The translations under genes were made by a program, and so were the position numbers. The notes beneath the pieces are model-generated. The model was not told where the DNA came from. It saw only the letters and a program-made list of their open reading frames with translations, and did not search any database. A stretch of 50,517 nucleotides of DNA from Amycolatopsis echigonensis (GTDB lineage: Bacteria; Actinomycetota; Actinomycetes; Mycobacteriales; Pseudonocardiaceae): NCBI RefSeq assembly GCF_014174495.1, contig NZ_JACJHR010000067.1:1-50517 (forward strand). Reading direction: 5' to 3'. Positions 7,827 through 16,658 of the stretch are shown piece by piece. Every line of letters begins with the position of its first letter. Position 1 is the first letter of the stretch.

Positions 7827-8556
7827 AGTAGGCACCCGGCGGCACCCCGACCGCCCGGCGGAAGGCGGCGACGAACGCGCTGGCCGTCGCGTACCCGACC
7901 CGGTGCGCGACGGTCGTCATCGGCGTTCCTCGCGCCAGCAACGGCAACGCCGCGCGCAGCCGGGCTTGCGTGCGCCAGGTGCCGAACGTCATCCGGCAGT
8001 CGCGGACGAACGCGCGGGCCAGCGTCCGCTCGCTCGCGCCGACGTCCCGGCCCAGCTCGGCCAGGCCGCGCGAGTCGGCGGGGTCGGCGAGCACCGCGTC
8101 GGCGACGTCCCGGGCTCGGGGGTCGGCGGGTGTGGGGACCACGATCGGCGCGACGTCCATCGGCTCCAGCAGGTCGAACGCGACCGCTTCGGCGCGGCGG
8201 CGGGCGTCGTCGCTGATGCCGTCCGCGGACAGGTGCTCGAGCAGTTCCCGCAGCAGCGGCCGGACAAGGACGATTCGCGGGGACGGCCAGTCGACCGGGC
8301 ACTGCTCCGGATCGGCGTAGATACCGCGCAGTTCGACGTTCCCGGCCGCGCCGGTGCGATGGCGGACGCCGGCCGGGATCCAGAGCGCGCGCGTGGACGG
8401 CAGCACCCACTGCGCGTCGCCGACCATCACCGCGGCGACCCCGCTCGCGGCCCACACCAGCTGATGCGCCGGATGTTCGTGCCAGGGGAACCAGGCTCCG
8501 GCCGCGATCGGGAGGTCGCCGAGCAGCATCGCGCCGGTTTGACCGTACTGCGACAT
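7777..8556 (-). CDS. AraC-family transcriptional regulator with cupin N-terminus
   Basis: A 259-residue regulator. The N-terminal AraC cupin (WFPWHEHPAHQLVWAASG, then VLPSTRALWIPAGVRH) presumably binds a ligand. The C-terminal double helix-turn-helix shows VGASERTLARAF and VAHRVGYATASAFVAAFRRAVGVPPG. The ATG at 8556 begins MSQYGQTG. Longer in-frame extensions run across the divergent methyltransferase gene and are rejected. The last 17 codons or so overlap the end of the mannosyltransferase gene. It probably regulates itself or the divergent methyltransferase. Confidence 0.88.
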   Translation of the reverse strand: MSQYGQTGAMLLGDLPIAAGAWFPWHEHPAHQLVWAASGVAAVMVGDAQWVLPSTRALWIPAGVRHRTGAAGNVELRGIYADPEQCPVDWPSPRIVLVRPLLRELLEHLSADGISDDARRRAEAVAFDLLEPMDVAPIVVPTPADPRARDVADAVLADPADSRGLAELGRDVGASERTLARAFVRDCRMTFGTWRTQARLRAALPLLARGTPMTTVAHRVGYATASAFVAAFRRAVGVPPGAYFSATTAATFPPANGRS

Positions 8557-8611
8557 GACGTGACAGCCTATCGTCTTCCAGTCAGCGCGGCGTCTCCCTA
8601 GCGTCGAGGCC

Positions 8612-9178
8612 ATGCCGATGAACCTGATGCACCGCAAGCTCTGCAGCTCGGAGAAGTGGGCCGCCGCGGTGGCCGAGGTGCTGCCGGACTGGCTCGCCCG
8701 GTTCGAACTGGGCGACGACGTGCTCGAAATCGGGCCTGGTTTCGGGGCGACCACGCGGGTGCTGGTCGACGCTCTCCCTCGGGTGACCGCTCTGGAAATC
8801 GACCCGGCGTCGACCCGGCTGCTGCGGGAGAAATACGGCGACCGGGCCGGCATCGTCGAGGGCAGCGGCGCGGAAATGCCGTTCGAGGACGGCCGGTTTT
8901 CCGCGGTCGTGTGCTTCACGATGCTGCACCACGTGCCGACCGACGACCTGCAGGACCGGATCTTCGCCGAGGCGTTCCGGGTGCTGCGGCCCGGCGGCGC
9001 CTACTGCGGCGTGGACAGTCAGCTCAGCTTCGGATTCCGGCTGCTGCACCTCGGGGACACGATGAACGTCCTCGACGCGGACACCCTGCCCAGCCGGTTG
9101 GCGGCGGCCGGGTTCGAGCAGGTGCGCGTGGGGACGGAGCGGAAGCGGCTGGAGTTTTCCGCCGTGAAGCCTTCGTGA
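8612..9178 (+). CDS. Class I SAM-dependent methyltransferase
   Basis: Small methyltransferase of 188 residues, substrate unknown. Motif I is VLEIGPGFGATTRVL, the acidic end of strand beta-2 is VTALEIDP, motif III is GSGAEMPFEDGRFSAVV, and FRVLRPGGAY is also present, all typical of the ubiE-like group. A TAGCGT hexamer at 8599-8604 lies eight bases before the ATG, so the transcript may be leaderless. It is divergent from the AraC regulator. The stop codon falls inside the left arm of the hairpin at 9173-9216. Confidence 0.88.
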   Translation: MPMNLMHRKLCSSEKWAAAVAEVLPDWLARFELGDDVLEIGPGFGATTRVLVDALPRVTALEIDPASTRLLREKYGDRAGIVEGSGAEMPFEDGRFSAVVCFTMLHHVPTDDLQDRIFAEAFRVLRPGGAYCGVDSQLSFGFRLLHLGDTMNVLDADTLPSRLAAAGFEQVRVGTERKRLEFSAVKPS

Positions 9179-9216
9179 GTGCCAATCCCGGTGAGAACCG
9201 TGATCACCACTCACGA
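9173..9216. terminator. Second, imperfect copy of the GAGA-loop hairpin
   Basis: Arms at 9173-9192 and 9197-9216 pair at 16 of 20 positions around the same GAGA loop (9193-9196). The outer arm TCGTGAGTG and inner CCGGTGAGAACCG resemble the perfect hairpin at 3623-3676. It again sits between convergent genes and contains the upstream gene's stop codon. Confidence 0.7.
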
Positions 9217-9219
9217 GAC

Positions 9220-10968
9220 TCAGCGGGGTGAGCGGCGCGGCACGATCTGCGTGACCGGCCCGTCCAGCGCCTTGCCCGACCGGCTCAGCCAGCCGTCGAC
9301 CTCGCGGCGCACCGAGTTCAGCGTCGGACGGCGGCGCGGCTCCGGATCGAGCGACGCAGCCAGGATCCGCGCGTGCACCGAACGCTGCGGCAGGTGCGTC
9401 ACCGGATCGGCCCGGGCCGCGGCCATCAGCGCGGCCATCGGCGTCTCGCGGGTGCCGCGCGGCGGCTGGCCGGACAGCGCGTAGCTGACCGTCGCGGCGA
9501 GCTGCCAGGCGTCCGACGCCGGGCTCGCCGGGGAGCCCATCGCCTGTTCCGGTGCGACGAAATCGGGCGTGCCGATCATCATCCCGGTGGCGGTCATCTT
9601 GGAATCGCCCTGGCTGCGGGCGATGCCGAAGTCGATGAGGTGCGCGATGCCCGCCGGGTCGAGAATGACGTTGGACGGTTTCACGTCGCGGTGCAGCACG
9701 CCCCGCTCGTGCGCGGCGACCAGCGCGCCCGCCATCGTCGACCACAGCCGGCCCGCGGCGACGTCGTCGATCGGGCCCTGTGCGTCGACCACCTCGGCGA
9801 GCGGGCGGCCCTGCAGGTACTCCATCACGAGCGCGAGCCCGTCCGGCTCCTCGACCAGGTCGTACACGCGAACGCAGTTGGGGTGGTTCACCACGGCCAG
9901 CGCCCGCGCCTCGCGCTGCATGCGCTCCTCGGTGTCGCGGTCGGGCGCGTGCGCGATCTTGAGCGCGACGGTGCGGTTGAGCTGCGTGTCGACGGCTTCC
10001 CAGACCGTGCCGAACCCGCCGTGCCCGAGCTGGCGGACGCGCCGGTACCGGCTGCTTCCCGCGTTGCGCGAACCGGGCGGCGGCGGGATCGCGCCGGGCG
10101 CGGCGGCCAGCATCCCGGCGGGCGGCGGCTCCGGAGCGGACGCGAGCGCAGTGGCGGGGTACGGCTTGTTCTGCGGCGGCGGAGGCGGCGGCAACGGCTC
10201 CCGGCGCGACGGCGGCGGCACGGCGGGCGGTTCGTCGCGGCGCGGCTCCGGCCGGTTGATCACCGACCACGGAGGCGGGCCGACCAGCGCGACCGGGATC
10301 AGCCCCAGGACGCTGAACGGCAGGAATCCGAGCCAGAAGTGCACGGCGGTGTTGGCCGACATGCCCGCGGTCGCGACCGCCATGACCACGAAGGGAATCC
10401 AGAAGAACCGCGACGGCCACTTGGGCCCGCGGCGGAATGCGGTGCGTGCCTGCAGCATCACGAACAGCAGCGAACCGACCGGCAGCACGGTGAAGGCGAG
10501 CAGGTAAAGCACGTAGGCGAGCTTGAGGCCGCGCGGGTAGAAGAGCGTCTCGAAGACGTTCGACCCGCCGCCGAGGTAGGTCTTCTGCGTGCCGATGAAC
10601 GAGCAGTAGTTCGTGCTCAGCGAGGCCCCGCCGGACAGTCCGCTCGCCTGGCCCGCGTTGGCCGCGCGGAAGGTTTCCGAGATGCCCGACGCCATCAGCC
10701 ACGGCAGCACCAGCACGCTGATCACGCCGATGAGCCCGAACACGGTGAGCGTGGTCGTGTCGTACCGGTTGCCGGTCCCCTTGCGCACGATCGCCACGAT
10801 CAGCGCACCGGCCGCCGGGAAGAGCGCGACGAGCGCACCCGCTGTGGTCGTCGCCCACACCCAGTCGCCCGGGCAGAACCCCGGGCCGAACAAGGTGTGC
10901 GCGAACGAGAGCAGCGCGCTCGCGATTCCGCTCACCGGCTGGTTCCCCTCACTGTCAGTGTTGCCCAT
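9220..10968 (-). CDS. Membrane-anchored Ser/Thr protein kinase with C-terminal kinase domain
   Basis: A 582-residue Hanks-type kinase in unusual domain order. Residues 1-230 hold four or five transmembrane segments (about 41-61, 73-92, 148-172, 189-205, 210-229). A Pro-rich linker spans 231-300, and the kinase domain runs from about 308 to 560. The kinase has all key motifs: glycine loop GHGGFGTVW (315-323), VALK lysine (337), HRDVKPSN (426-433), DFG (446-448) and APE (472-474). Most PknB-type kinases start with the kinase and carry sensors outside the membrane at the C-terminus. Here no sensor domain is apparent beyond the membrane bundle and its loop (about 93-147). The hairpin at 9173-9216 ends it. 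Confidence 0.9.
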   Translation of the reverse strand: MGNTDSEGNQPVSGIASALLSFAHTLFGPGFCPGDWVWATTTAGALVALFPAAGALIVAIVRKGTGNRYDTTTLTVFGLIGVISVLVLPWLMASGISETFRAANAGQASGLSGGASLSTNYCSFIGTQKTYLGGGSNVFETLFYPRGLKLAYVLYLLAFTVLPVGSLLFVMLQARTAFRRGPKWPSRFFWIPFVVMAVATAGMSANTAVHFWLGFLPFSVLGLIPVALVGPPPWSVINRPEPRRDEPPAVPPPSRREPLPPPPPPQNKPYPATALASAPEPPPAGMLAAAPGAIPPPPGSRNAGSSRYRRVRQLGHGGFGTVWEAVDTQLNRTVALKIAHAPDRDTEERMQREARALAVVNHPNCVRVYDLVEEPDGLALVMEYLQGRPLAEVVDAQGPIDDVAAGRLWSTMAGALVAAHERGVLHRDVKPSNVILDPAGIAHLIDFGIARSQGDSKMTATGMMIGTPDFVAPEQAMGSPASPASDAWQLAATVSYALSGQPPRGTRETPMAALMAAARADPVTHLPQRSVHARILAASLDPEPRRRPTLNSVRREVDGWLSRSGKALDGPVTQIVPRRSPR

Positions 10969-11362
10969 GTGCCGCTGCGCGGCCGATCCCCACGGTCCAG
11001 CTTAGGACGCACGCGGCCTCCGCGGGGTTGCCGGGTCGCGCCGGGAACGTGATCCACTGCATCGATCTTGCCGGGCCGACGATCTCCGCTGGCCGCACCC
11101 GACTCGATCAACTCGCCCGTGCGGCGGCGCTCCCCGCGCTACGTTCCGCGTCCGCACGAACACAGTCCCGCGTGGTGATGCCTGGGGAGGGTCACGTCCT
11201 GCCGGCGACCAGTACGCCTGCTGCGCCTCGCCTCGATCACCAGCCTGCCGGAAGCCGTCGCGCCGAGCAGGTCGGGCAGGTGCGGCCCCGCTGACCTGCG
11301 ACCAGCCGCGGGAAAGGCCATCATGAGGGCAGATTCGGCCGTCAGACGTCAAAGGAGACCTC
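10969..11362. other. Intergenic region, no gene recognised
   Basis: These 394 bases separate the kinase gene from the divergent acyl-CoA synthetase gene and must carry both promoters. Short open frames exist here, but their translations lack any recognisable domain or actinobacterial coding pattern. I see no strong inverted repeat. An AAAGGAG ribosome-binding site at 11351-11357 serves the gene starting at 11363. Confidence 0.6.
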
Positions 11363-13237
11363 GTGGGCGCGTACACGGAGACGTATCGGCGCAGCCTGGA
11401 CGACCCGGAGCACTTCTGGCTCGAAGCCGCCCGGGCGATCGACTGGACCAAGCGGCCCACCCGCGCGCTCGATTCGTCCGCCGCGCCGTTCTACCGCTGG
11501 TATCCCGACGGCGAGCTGAACACCTCCTACAACGCGCTCGACCGGCACGCCGACGGCGGCCGCGGCTCGCAGGACGCGCTGATCTGGGACTCGCCGGTCA
11601 CCGGGCGCAAACGCCGCTACACCTACTCCGAGCTGCGGGACGAGGTCGCGACCTTCGCCGGCGCGCTCGCGTCGCTCGGCGTCACCCGCGGTGATCGCGT
11701 GATCCTCTACCTGCCGATGATTCCGCAGGCCGTCATCGCGATGCTCGCCTGCGCGCGGATCGGCGCGGTGCACTCCGTGGTGTTCGGCGGGTTCGCCCCG
11801 AAGGAGCTGGCCGCGCGGATCGAAGACGCGAAGCCGAAGCTGATCCTCGCCGCGTCGTGCGGGATCGAGCCGACGCGGATCGTCGAGTACAAGCCGATCA
11901 TCGACGCCGCTCTCGAGACCACCGAACACCAGCCGGAGCACGTCGTGGTGTTCCAGCGCGAGCAGGCACGCGCGGAGCTTTCCGGCACCGACCTCGACTG
12001 GTCCGACCTCGTCGCCGACGCCGACCCGGCGGATCCGGTTCCGGTGAAGGCGACCGACCCGCTGTACATCCTCTACACGTCCGGCACGACCGGGCGGCCG
12101 AAGGGCGTGGTCCGCGACACGGGCGGGCACGCGGTCGCGCTGGCGTGGTCGATGGGCGCGCTGTACGACATCCACGCCGGGGACGTGTGGTGGACGGCCT
12201 CCGACGTCGGCTGGGTCGTCGGGCATTCGTACATCGTCTACGCGCCGCTGCTGATCGGCGCGACAACTGTGCTGTACGAGGGGAAACCCGTCGGAACTCC
12301 GGACGCCGGCGCGTTCTGGCGGGTCATCTCCGAGCACGGCGTGCAGGCGCTCTTCACCGCGCCGACGGCGTTGCGCGCGGTGAAGAAGGTGGACCCGGAC
12401 GCGGACGAGCTCAAAAAGTACGACCTGTCCCAGTTCCGCACCCTGTTCATGGCGGGCGAGCGGCTCGACCCGGAGACCTACCACTGGGCGCACGACATCC
12501 TCGGCACGCCGGTCGTCGACCACTGGTGGCAGACCGAAACCGGCTGGCCGATCGCGGCCAATCCGCGCGGTCTCGAACCGATGCCGGTCAAACCCGGGTC
12601 GGCGACGAAGCCGGTGCCCGGCTGGGACGTGCGCATTCTCGACCAGGCGGGCGAGGAGCTTCCGGCTGGCCGCGAGGGTGCGATCACGCTGAAACTGCCG
12701 CTGCCGCCGGGTTCGCTGCCGACGCTGTGGGGCGACGACGAGCGCTACCGCGAGGCGTACCTGTCGCGCTACCCCGGCTATTACCTGACCGGCGACTCGG
12801 GCTACCTCGACGAGGACGGTTACCTCTTCGTCATGGGCCGCACCGACGACGTGATCAACGTGGCCGGGCACCGGCTGTCGACCGGGTCGATGGAGGCGGT
12901 GCTGGCGTCGCATCCAGCGGTCGCGGAGTGTGCGGTCATCGGGGTCGCGGACCAGCTGAAGGGGCAGGTGCCGCGTGGTTTCGTGGTGCTGAAGTCCGGT
13001 GTGGACGTGCCCGAGGACCAGCTCCGGGACGAGCTGGTCGCGCTGGTTCGCCGGGACATCGGGCCGGTGGCGGCGTTCCGGGACGTCTCGGTGGTCAGCG
13101 CGCTCCCGAAGACGCGTTCGGGGAAGATCCTGCGCAAGACGATGCGCGGTATCGCGGACGGCCGCGACGAGGCGGTTCCGTCGACGATCGAGGATCCGTC
13201 GGTGCTCGACGCGCTGCGGGCGATCCTGCGGCCCTGA
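11363..13237 (+). CDS. prpE: Propionate/short-chain acyl-CoA synthetase (AMP-forming)
   Basis: Activates propionate, or a similar short-chain acid, to its CoA thioester with ATP. The 624-residue length and overall pattern match PrpE/ACSS3 rather than the longer Acs. Motifs seen are YTSGTTGRPKGVVRDTGG (ATP/AMP loop), WWTASDVGWVVGHSYIVY, DHWWQTETGWP, and the C-terminal SGKILRKTMR with the catalytic, acetylatable lysine. The GTG at 11363 has a strong AAAGGAG ribosome-binding site. Substrate preference between propionate and acetate is inferred from family resemblance only. Confidence 0.88.
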   Translation: MGAYTETYRRSLDDPEHFWLEAARAIDWTKRPTRALDSSAAPFYRWYPDGELNTSYNALDRHADGGRGSQDALIWDSPVTGRKRRYTYSELRDEVATFAGALASLGVTRGDRVILYLPMIPQAVIAMLACARIGAVHSVVFGGFAPKELAARIEDAKPKLILAASCGIEPTRIVEYKPIIDAALETTEHQPEHVVVFQREQARAELSGTDLDWSDLVADADPADPVPVKATDPLYILYTSGTTGRPKGVVRDTGGHAVALAWSMGALYDIHAGDVWWTASDVGWVVGHSYIVYAPLLIGATTVLYEGKPVGTPDAGAFWRVISEHGVQALFTAPTALRAVKKVDPDADELKKYDLSQFRTLFMAGERLDPETYHWAHDILGTPVVDHWWQTETGWPIAANPRGLEPMPVKPGSATKPVPGWDVRILDQAGEELPAGREGAITLKLPLPPGSLPTLWGDDERYREAYLSRYPGYYLTGDSGYLDEDGYLFVMGRTDDVINVAGHRLSTGSMEAVLASHPAVAECAVIGVADQLKGQVPRGFVVLKSGVDVPEDQLRDELVALVRRDIGPVAAFRDVSVVSALPKTRSGKILRKTMRGIADGRDEAVPSTIEDPSVLDALRAILRP

Positions 13238-13300
13238 GCATCCCGGCGAACGGGACACGCATCGCCGGCCGACCCTTTCGGGCGTTGTCAGCGGCACCGC

Positions 13301-13316
13301 AGTGGTCTATACCTCT
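13301..13316. promoter_or_regulatory. DasR-responsive element (dre)-like site
   Basis: The sequence AGTGGTCTATACCTCT matches the published Streptomyces dre consensus (A[C/G]TGGTCTAGACCA[C/G]T) at 14 of 16 positions. It lies 40 bases before a secreted beta-N-acetylhexosaminidase, a classic DasR target in chitin and N-acetylglucosamine use. Repression by a DasR-type GntR regulator encoded elsewhere is inferred. Confidence 0.75.
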
Positions 13317-13355
13317 TGAGGTCCGCCTTCTCCGCGACGCGACCGGAGGTATGCC

Positions 13356-14927
13356 GTGAGGAAGACCCTGTCCAGGGCCGTGCTTGGGGTGGCTGTGCTC
13401 GGGCTCGCCGCGGTGGGAGCGCCCGGGCCGGCCACGGCGAGTCCGGCGGCCGGCGAACGGCAGGTCACCGATCTCGTGCCGGTGCCGGTGCACGCTGTGG
13501 CGAAGGCGGACACCTTCCGGCTCACGCCGCTGACCGTGATCCGAGCCGGGCGCGGCGCCGGTGACGTCGCCGCGTACCTGCGCGGCTTGCTGCGGCCCGC
13601 GACCGGATTCCCGCTGCCGGTCGTCCCGGCGAGCCCGGGGCTGTCCGCGATCTCGCTCGACCTCGGCCACGCCGACCCGCGCGTCGGCGACGAGGGATAC
13701 CAGCTCGACGTCACGAAGAACGACGTCCGGCTGCGCGCCAACACCGCCGCCGGACTGTTCGAGGGCGTCCAGTCGCTGCGGCAGCTGCTGCCGTCGGCGA
13801 TCGAGGCGAAGACCGTGCAGCACCGCACGTGGACGATCTCCGGCGGCAGCGTGCTCGACTACCCGCGCTTCGCCCACCGCGGCGCGATGCTCGACGTCGC
13901 GCGGCATTTCTTCACGCCCGCGCAGGTGAAGAAGTACATCGACCAGATCGTCCAGTACAAGGTCAACACGCTGCACTTGCATCTCAGCGACGACCAGGGT
14001 TGGCGCATCGAAATCAAGAGCTGGCCGCGGCTGGCGACCGAAGGCGGCAAAACCGCGGCGTACGGCGACCCGGGCGGCTACTACACGCAGGAGCAGTACC
14101 GCGACATCGTCGCGTACGCCGCGAGCCGACACCTGACGGTCGTGCCGGAAATCGACATGCCCGGACACACGAACGCGGCGCAGTCGGTGTACGCGGAGCT
14201 GAACTGCGACGGCGAGGCAGTCCCGCCGCGCACGGACATCGAGGTCGGGTACAGCTCGCTGTGCATCAATTCGCCCACCACGTACCGATTCGTGGAAGAC
14301 GTGATCCGCGAGCTCGCCGCGATCACCCCCGGCAAATACCTCGGCATCGGCGGCGACGAAGCGCATTCGACGTCCGCCGCGGACTACAAAACCTTCTACG
14401 AGAAGGTAAGCCCGATGGTCGCCAAGTACGGCAAGCTGATCACCGGCTGGCACGAAATCGCGAAGACGCCGTTGCCGACGTCCGCCGTGCCGCAGTACTG
14501 GGACCAGGGCGGCCCGAACGCGGACGTGGCCGCCGCCGCGGCACGCGGGAACAAGTTCGTCATGTCTCCCGCCAATCACGCCTATCTCGACATGAAGTAC
14601 ACGGAATCGACGAAACTGGGCCAGGATTGGGCTGGCCTGGTCGAAGTCCGCGACGCGTACGAATGGGACCCGGCGACGCTCGTTCCCGGCGTCGGGGAGA
14701 AGTCGGTCGCCGGGGTCGAAGCTCCACTGTGGACGGAAACCATCCGGACCAGCGACGACATCGAGTACATGGCCTTCCCGCGCCTGCCCGGCATCGCGGA
14801 GATCGGCTGGTCGCCTAAGTCGGCCCGGGCCTGGGACGGCTACCGGCAGCGCATCGCCAAGCAAGCACCGCGCTGGGAAGCGCAGGGAATCGACTTCTAC
14901 CGCTCACCGCAGGTCGACTGGAGGTAG
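13356..14927 (+). CDS. Secreted beta-N-acetylhexosaminidase (GH20)
   Basis: Releases N-acetylglucosamine from chitooligosaccharides or other glycans outside the cell. The 523 residues begin with a Sec signal peptide (MRKTLSRAVLGVAVLG, with cleavage near ATASPA, about residue 29). A GH20b N-domain (about 40-165) and a GH20 TIM barrel follow. The catalytic Asp-Glu pair sits in GIGGDEAH (about 333-334), and HLHLSDDQGWRIEI and EIDMPGHTNAA are also present. The GTG at 13356 follows GGAGG at 13345-13349. The dre-like site upstream suggests GlcNAc-responsive control. The end overlaps the convergent MOSC gene by 24 bp. Confidence 0.93.
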   Translation: MRKTLSRAVLGVAVLGLAAVGAPGPATASPAAGERQVTDLVPVPVHAVAKADTFRLTPLTVIRAGRGAGDVAAYLRGLLRPATGFPLPVVPASPGLSAISLDLGHADPRVGDEGYQLDVTKNDVRLRANTAAGLFEGVQSLRQLLPSAIEAKTVQHRTWTISGGSVLDYPRFAHRGAMLDVARHFFTPAQVKKYIDQIVQYKVNTLHLHLSDDQGWRIEIKSWPRLATEGGKTAAYGDPGGYYTQEQYRDIVAYAASRHLTVVPEIDMPGHTNAAQSVYAELNCDGEAVPPRTDIEVGYSSLCINSPTTYRFVEDVIRELAAITPGKYLGIGGDEAHSTSAADYKTFYEKVSPMVAKYGKLITGWHEIAKTPLPTSAVPQYWDQGGPNADVAAAAARGNKFVMSPANHAYLDMKYTESTKLGQDWAGLVEVRDAYEWDPATLVPGVGEKSVAGVEAPLWTETIRTSDDIEYMAFPRLPGIAEIGWSPKSARAWDGYRQRIAKQAPRWEAQGIDFYRSPQVDWR

Positions 14928-15581
14928 CTCCCGCGTGCGGTCCACTTTGGACTGAATCATCGCCAGATAGGTCTTCGGCAGCGCGGTGCTGGCCAGCACC
15001 CGCTCGGCCAGCTCCCGGACGTCCTGCTGCGCGTAGTTCGCCGAGGACGCGAGGAACGCCTCGCTGACGGTCGGCTCCTCGGCCCGTTCGATCAGGTCGA
15101 GGGGCCCGGCGGTCGGGACCGTGCCCGGCCGCAGCACGCGCAGGTACCAGCCGCACCGGCCGGTGCTGATCATCGCGGGCACGACGTCCTTGCGGCCGGT
15201 GCGCATGGCCAGCTTGAAGCACGGGTTGCGCGGTTGCGAGACCTGCACGATCGCGTCGCCCCACGCCCAGACGTCGCCGATCCGGGTCTCGTCCTCCAGC
15301 ATGCCCCGCACGGAAAGGTTCTCGCCGAAATCGCCGTGCGCGACGTCGTAGCCCTCGCCGGTCCAGGACGGATAGTGCTCGGCCGGGTAGACGTAGACGG
15401 CCTTGTCCGGACCGCCGTGCACGGTGAGGTCGGCTTGCCGGTCGCCGTTCAGGTTGAGCTCGGACAGCGCCAGTTCCGGTGCGTCGACCCGGGTTTTGCG
15501 GATGGCGCTCAGGACCGGCGTGTCCCGTCGAAGACCGAGCACCGCGGGTTCTCCGACGTAGACTTCGTTCAGCGACAGCAT
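14904..15581 (-). CDS. MOSC domain protein (YiiM-like)
   Basis: A 225-residue MOSC-fold protein, related to the C-terminal domain of molybdenum cofactor sulfurase. Such proteins bind a sulfur or molybdenum-cofactor species and often take part in N-hydroxylated compound reduction. Visible features are GDRQADLTVHGGPDKAVYVY, FGENLSVRG, and RNPCFKL with the conserved cysteine. A 3-alpha-type C-terminal tail (SEAFLASSANYAQQDVREL) fits the YiiM group. No molybdenum-cofactor genes are nearby. Confidence 0.88.
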   Translation of the reverse strand: MLSLNEVYVGEPAVLGLRRDTPVLSAIRKTRVDAPELALSELNLNGDRQADLTVHGGPDKAVYVYPAEHYPSWTGEGYDVAHGDFGENLSVRGMLEDETRIGDVWAWGDAIVQVSQPRNPCFKLAMRTGRKDVVPAMISTGRCGWYLRVLRPGTVPTAGPLDLIERAEEPTVSEAFLASSANYAQQDVRELAERVLASTALPKTYLAMIQSKVDRTRELPPVDLR

Positions 15582-15591
15582 GGCTCCGAAC

Positions 15592-16533
15592 CTAGCAAGA
15601 GCGGGACGGCGTTTCCCCCGGTTTTCCCGGCGGCGGAGCCTGGACGAGCGTCGTCAGCACCGCGGTGAACCGGGTCAGCGCCGGCGGCAGGGATCGTCCG
15701 GCCATCGTCTGTACCTGCGCCTCCCGCTTCCGGAAGACCGGGTTGTCCACGAGCACGTACGCGACGCCCTCCGCGGCCGCGTCCTCGTGCGGGTCGCCGA
15801 GGCCGCCGACCAGCGCGATGCCGCCGCCGCGCCGGACGAACTCGTACTGCGGGGCCAGTTCGCCGCACTCCAGGACCCCGTTCACCGTCCGGTCCTCGAT
15901 GCGCAGGGCGATGTCCAGCAGCTCCCGCAGGCTTTGCCCGGGGACGGGCAGCGCGATCGGGTGCTCGCACAGGTCGGCCACGCTCAGCCGGTCGCGACCG
16001 GCCAGCGGATGGCCGATCGGCACGATCGCGTACACCGGCACCACCACCGCGCTTTCCACCCGCACGCCGCGCTGCAAACCGGTCGCGTAGGTCACCGCGA
16101 CGTCCGCCGAACCCTCCAGCACCCGGCGGGTCGCCTCCTCGCGGCCGACGACTTCGAGGCGGAACGCCACTTCGGGATGGTCCTCCCGGAACTGCGCCAT
16201 CGCCTGCGGCACGACGCGCCGGGCGAATCCTTCAGAACACGCCACGGTCAGCGTCCGGGCCTGCCGGGCGCGGCCGGAACGCAGTTCGCCGAGCAGCGCC
16301 GCGGACTCGGCTTCGGTGCGGCGCAGGTAATCGAGCAGCAAGCTCCCGGCTTCGGTCGGCAGCATGCCGCGCGGATGCCGGACGAACAGCGGCACGCCGA
16401 TCGACGTTTCGAGTTTCGCGATCTGCCTGCTGATCGCCGACGGCGCGACAGTGAGCGCGGCCGCCGCCTCGGTCACCGACCCGGTGCGGGCGACCTCGAG
16501 GAAGTAAGTCAGCCCGGCTGGCAGGAGGTGCAT
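15592..16533 (-). CDS. LysR-family transcriptional regulator
   Basis: A 313-residue LTTR. The N-terminal winged helix-turn-helix runs from FLEVARTGSVTEAAAALTVAPSAISRQIAKLE, with recognition helix APSAISRQIAKLE. The periplasmic-binding-like effector domain follows. The start is set at the ATG at 16533 (MHLLPAGL), where homology begins and a GAAGG-like ribosome-binding site lies upstream. An upstream in-frame codon is rejected. It is divergent from the M20 peptidase/MFS pair and is the likely regulator of that unit. Confidence 0.9.
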   Translation of the reverse strand: MHLLPAGLTYFLEVARTGSVTEAAAALTVAPSAISRQIAKLETSIGVPLFVRHPRGMLPTEAGSLLLDYLRRTEAESAALLGELRSGRARQARTLTVACSEGFARRVVPQAMAQFREDHPEVAFRLEVVGREEATRRVLEGSADVAVTYATGLQRGVRVESAVVVPVYAIVPIGHPLAGRDRLSVADLCEHPIALPVPGQSLRELLDIALRIEDRTVNGVLECGELAPQYEFVRRGGGIALVGGLGDPHEDAAAEGVAYVLVDNPVFRKREAQVQTMAGRSLPPALTRFTAVLTTLVQAPPPGKPGETPSRSC

Positions 16534-16658
16534 CGCAGCGCCCTTCGGTCTGGTTTGCCGAAATGAGAACGACAACCCGCCCAATCGGCAATGGTCAGGA
16601 CGTATCGGCGCAGCTTACGCTGCCCGGACTGCTGGCACCGACTTCGGGAGAAGCGCCC

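Noticed and set aside
11028..11324. Short open frames in the kinase/prpE intergenic region
   Set aside because: No ribosome-binding site with a conserved domain, and the translations look random.
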